Origin: Bacillota bacterium
GTDB taxonomy: Bacteria > Bacillota > Clostridia > Christensenellales > CALWSW01
Direction of reading: 5' to 3'
DNA length: 5,949 bases
Assembly: GCA_023402915.1 (NCBI GenBank)
Contig: JAEYFO010000098.1
Span: forward strand, 1 to 5,949
The translations under genes were made by a program, and so were the position numbers. Below are positions 5,515 through 5,949 of this stretch, piece by piece. Position 1 is the first letter of the stretch; each line of letters begins with the position of its first letter. The notes under the pieces are model-generated. The model had not been told where the DNA came from and did no database searches. It was given only the letters and a program-made list of their open reading frames with translations.

Positions 5515-5627
5515 GATTTGGAGGGGCTTTTTCTGAATTTTTAGAAAAAGGGGAGCCCAAGTCCCAAAGGAGTCAAAACCGCTTCAAACAGCTCAAAAAA
5601 ACTCGGCTCCCGCGCCATTTTGAGATG

Positions 5628-5636
5628 TGCTATGAT
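5628..5636 (+). promoter_or_regulatory. Extended -10 promoter of the ABM gene
   Basis: TGC followed by TATGAT (5631-5636) makes an extended -10; no recognisable -35 sits 16-18 bases upstream. Transcription would start near 5643, inside the purine-rich ribosome binding site (AAAGGAGGG, 5641-5649), giving a leader of only about 13 bases. Confidence 0.55.
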
Positions 5637-5655
5637 AAAAAAAGGAGGGATAGAG

Positions 5656-5946
5656 ATGAACACGCTTTTGCTTTTGGTGACGTACCGGCTGCGGCCGGGG
5701 ACGCGGCAGGAATTTTTGCAGGCGGTGAAGGAATCCGGCCTGCTGGAGCGCATTGGCCGGGAAGAGGGCTTTCTGCGCTACGAGTACTATCTCGACGCGG
5801 CGCGGGAGGACTGCGTTCTGCTGGTGGAGCAGTGGGCGACGGAAGCGGCGCAGCAGGCCCATATGCAGACGTCGCACATGGCGGCGTTCCGGCCGCTCAA
5901 GATGCGCTTCGTCCTGGAAACGTCGGTGGAACGGGGCAGGATGTAG
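5656..5946 (+). CDS. ABM-domain protein, putative quinol monooxygenase-like
   Basis: The 96-residue product is a single antibiotic biosynthesis monooxygenase (ABM) domain, the small ferredoxin-like dimeric fold that includes YgiN-type quinol monooxygenases. The family pattern is seen: an N-terminal strand (LLLLVTYRLRPG, 4-15), a helix with EF (19-20), EEGFLRYEYY (36-45), the strand VLLVEQW (54-60), and HMQTSH (69-74) followed by MAAFRPL. His69 and His74 sit where this family usually has its conserved histidines. ATG 5656 follows AAAGGAGGG at 6 bases; the in-frame codons before it lie within the promoter. Many members have no proven activity, so the reaction is not assigned. It seems to be transcribed from its own promoter and is complete, with its stop 3 bases before the window end. 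Whether further genes follow in the same operon cannot be seen. Confidence 0.85.
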   Translation: MNTLLLLVTYRLRPGTRQEFLQAVKESGLLERIGREEGFLRYEYYLDAAREDCVLLVEQWATEAAQQAHMQTSHMAAFRPLKMRFVLETSVERGRM

Positions 5947-5949
5947 GCG

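Larger units (their letters stand above)
5330..5655. other. 326-base intergenic region with several hairpins
   Basis: No believable gene is present. A 60-codon open frame starting with TTG at 5362 begins inside a terminator and encodes an Arg-rich peptide, so it is dismissed. The region contains the terminator of the sigma operon (5352-5389), a strong hairpin at 5487-5514, a weaker hairpin at 5527-5550 and the promoter of the ABM gene (5628-5636). Purine-rich tracts such as GAAGGAGG (5452-5459) resemble ribosome binding sites but are not followed by usable start codons. Confidence 0.6.

Noticed and set aside
5362..5544. A 60-codon frame between the anti-sigma and ABM genes
   Set aside because: The TTG start lies in the arm of a terminator and the product is an Arg-rich peptide of the kind produced by non-coding GC-rich DNA.
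1..5949. CRISPR array, insertion sequence, tRNA/rRNA or prophage
   Set aside because: No spaced direct repeats, transposase or integrase, terminal inverted repeats, or tRNA-like cloverleaf were found on reading either strand.

Overview
The window looks like a piece of chromosome from a GC-rich anaerobic member of the Bacillota, probably a gut-type clostridium. The reasons are the strong AGGAGG-type ribosome binding sites, AT-rich intergenic regions carrying extended -10 promoters, intrinsic terminators with T tracts, a DUF4179-like anti-sigma protein directly behind an ECF sigma factor, and a lipoprotein that joins an FMN_bind domain to a fumarate-reductase-like FAD domain. The assignment rests on gene content and style only. 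There is no RNA gene, CRISPR array or insertion sequence.

Layout from left to right: the last codons of an unidentified gene (to 80) with its own terminator; a 348-base gap ending in a good promoter; a PHP-family phosphoesterase of the HisJ/HisK histidinol-phosphatase type (429-1241, +); a hairpin terminator shared with the convergent neighbour; a 599-residue secreted flavin lipoprotein on the minus strand (1419-3218); a compact AT-rich divergent promoter region (3219-3437); an ECF sigma factor (3438-3953) overlapping by 4 bases a membrane-anchored putative anti-sigma factor (3950-5329); a terminator and a structured non-coding gap; and a small ABM-domain protein (5656-5946), complete just before the window ends.

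Two units look functionally coherent. The sigma/anti-sigma pair is translationally coupled and preceded by a motif resembling ECF-type promoters (CGTCTA -10 element), so it probably controls itself in response to an envelope signal. The divergent flavin lipoprotein has a well-formed housekeeping-type promoter, with a perfect 14-base palindrome at the predicted transcription start. That suggests repression by a dimeric regulator not encoded here. The lipoprotein is built like an extracellular respiratory reductase (covalent FMN plus FAD), but by hand alignment it lacks the histidines and arginines that bind and protonate dicarboxylates in fumarate and urocanate reductases. Its substrate is therefore open, and it is the most interesting item in the window. 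The PHP phosphatase and the ABM protein appear to be independent single-gene units.
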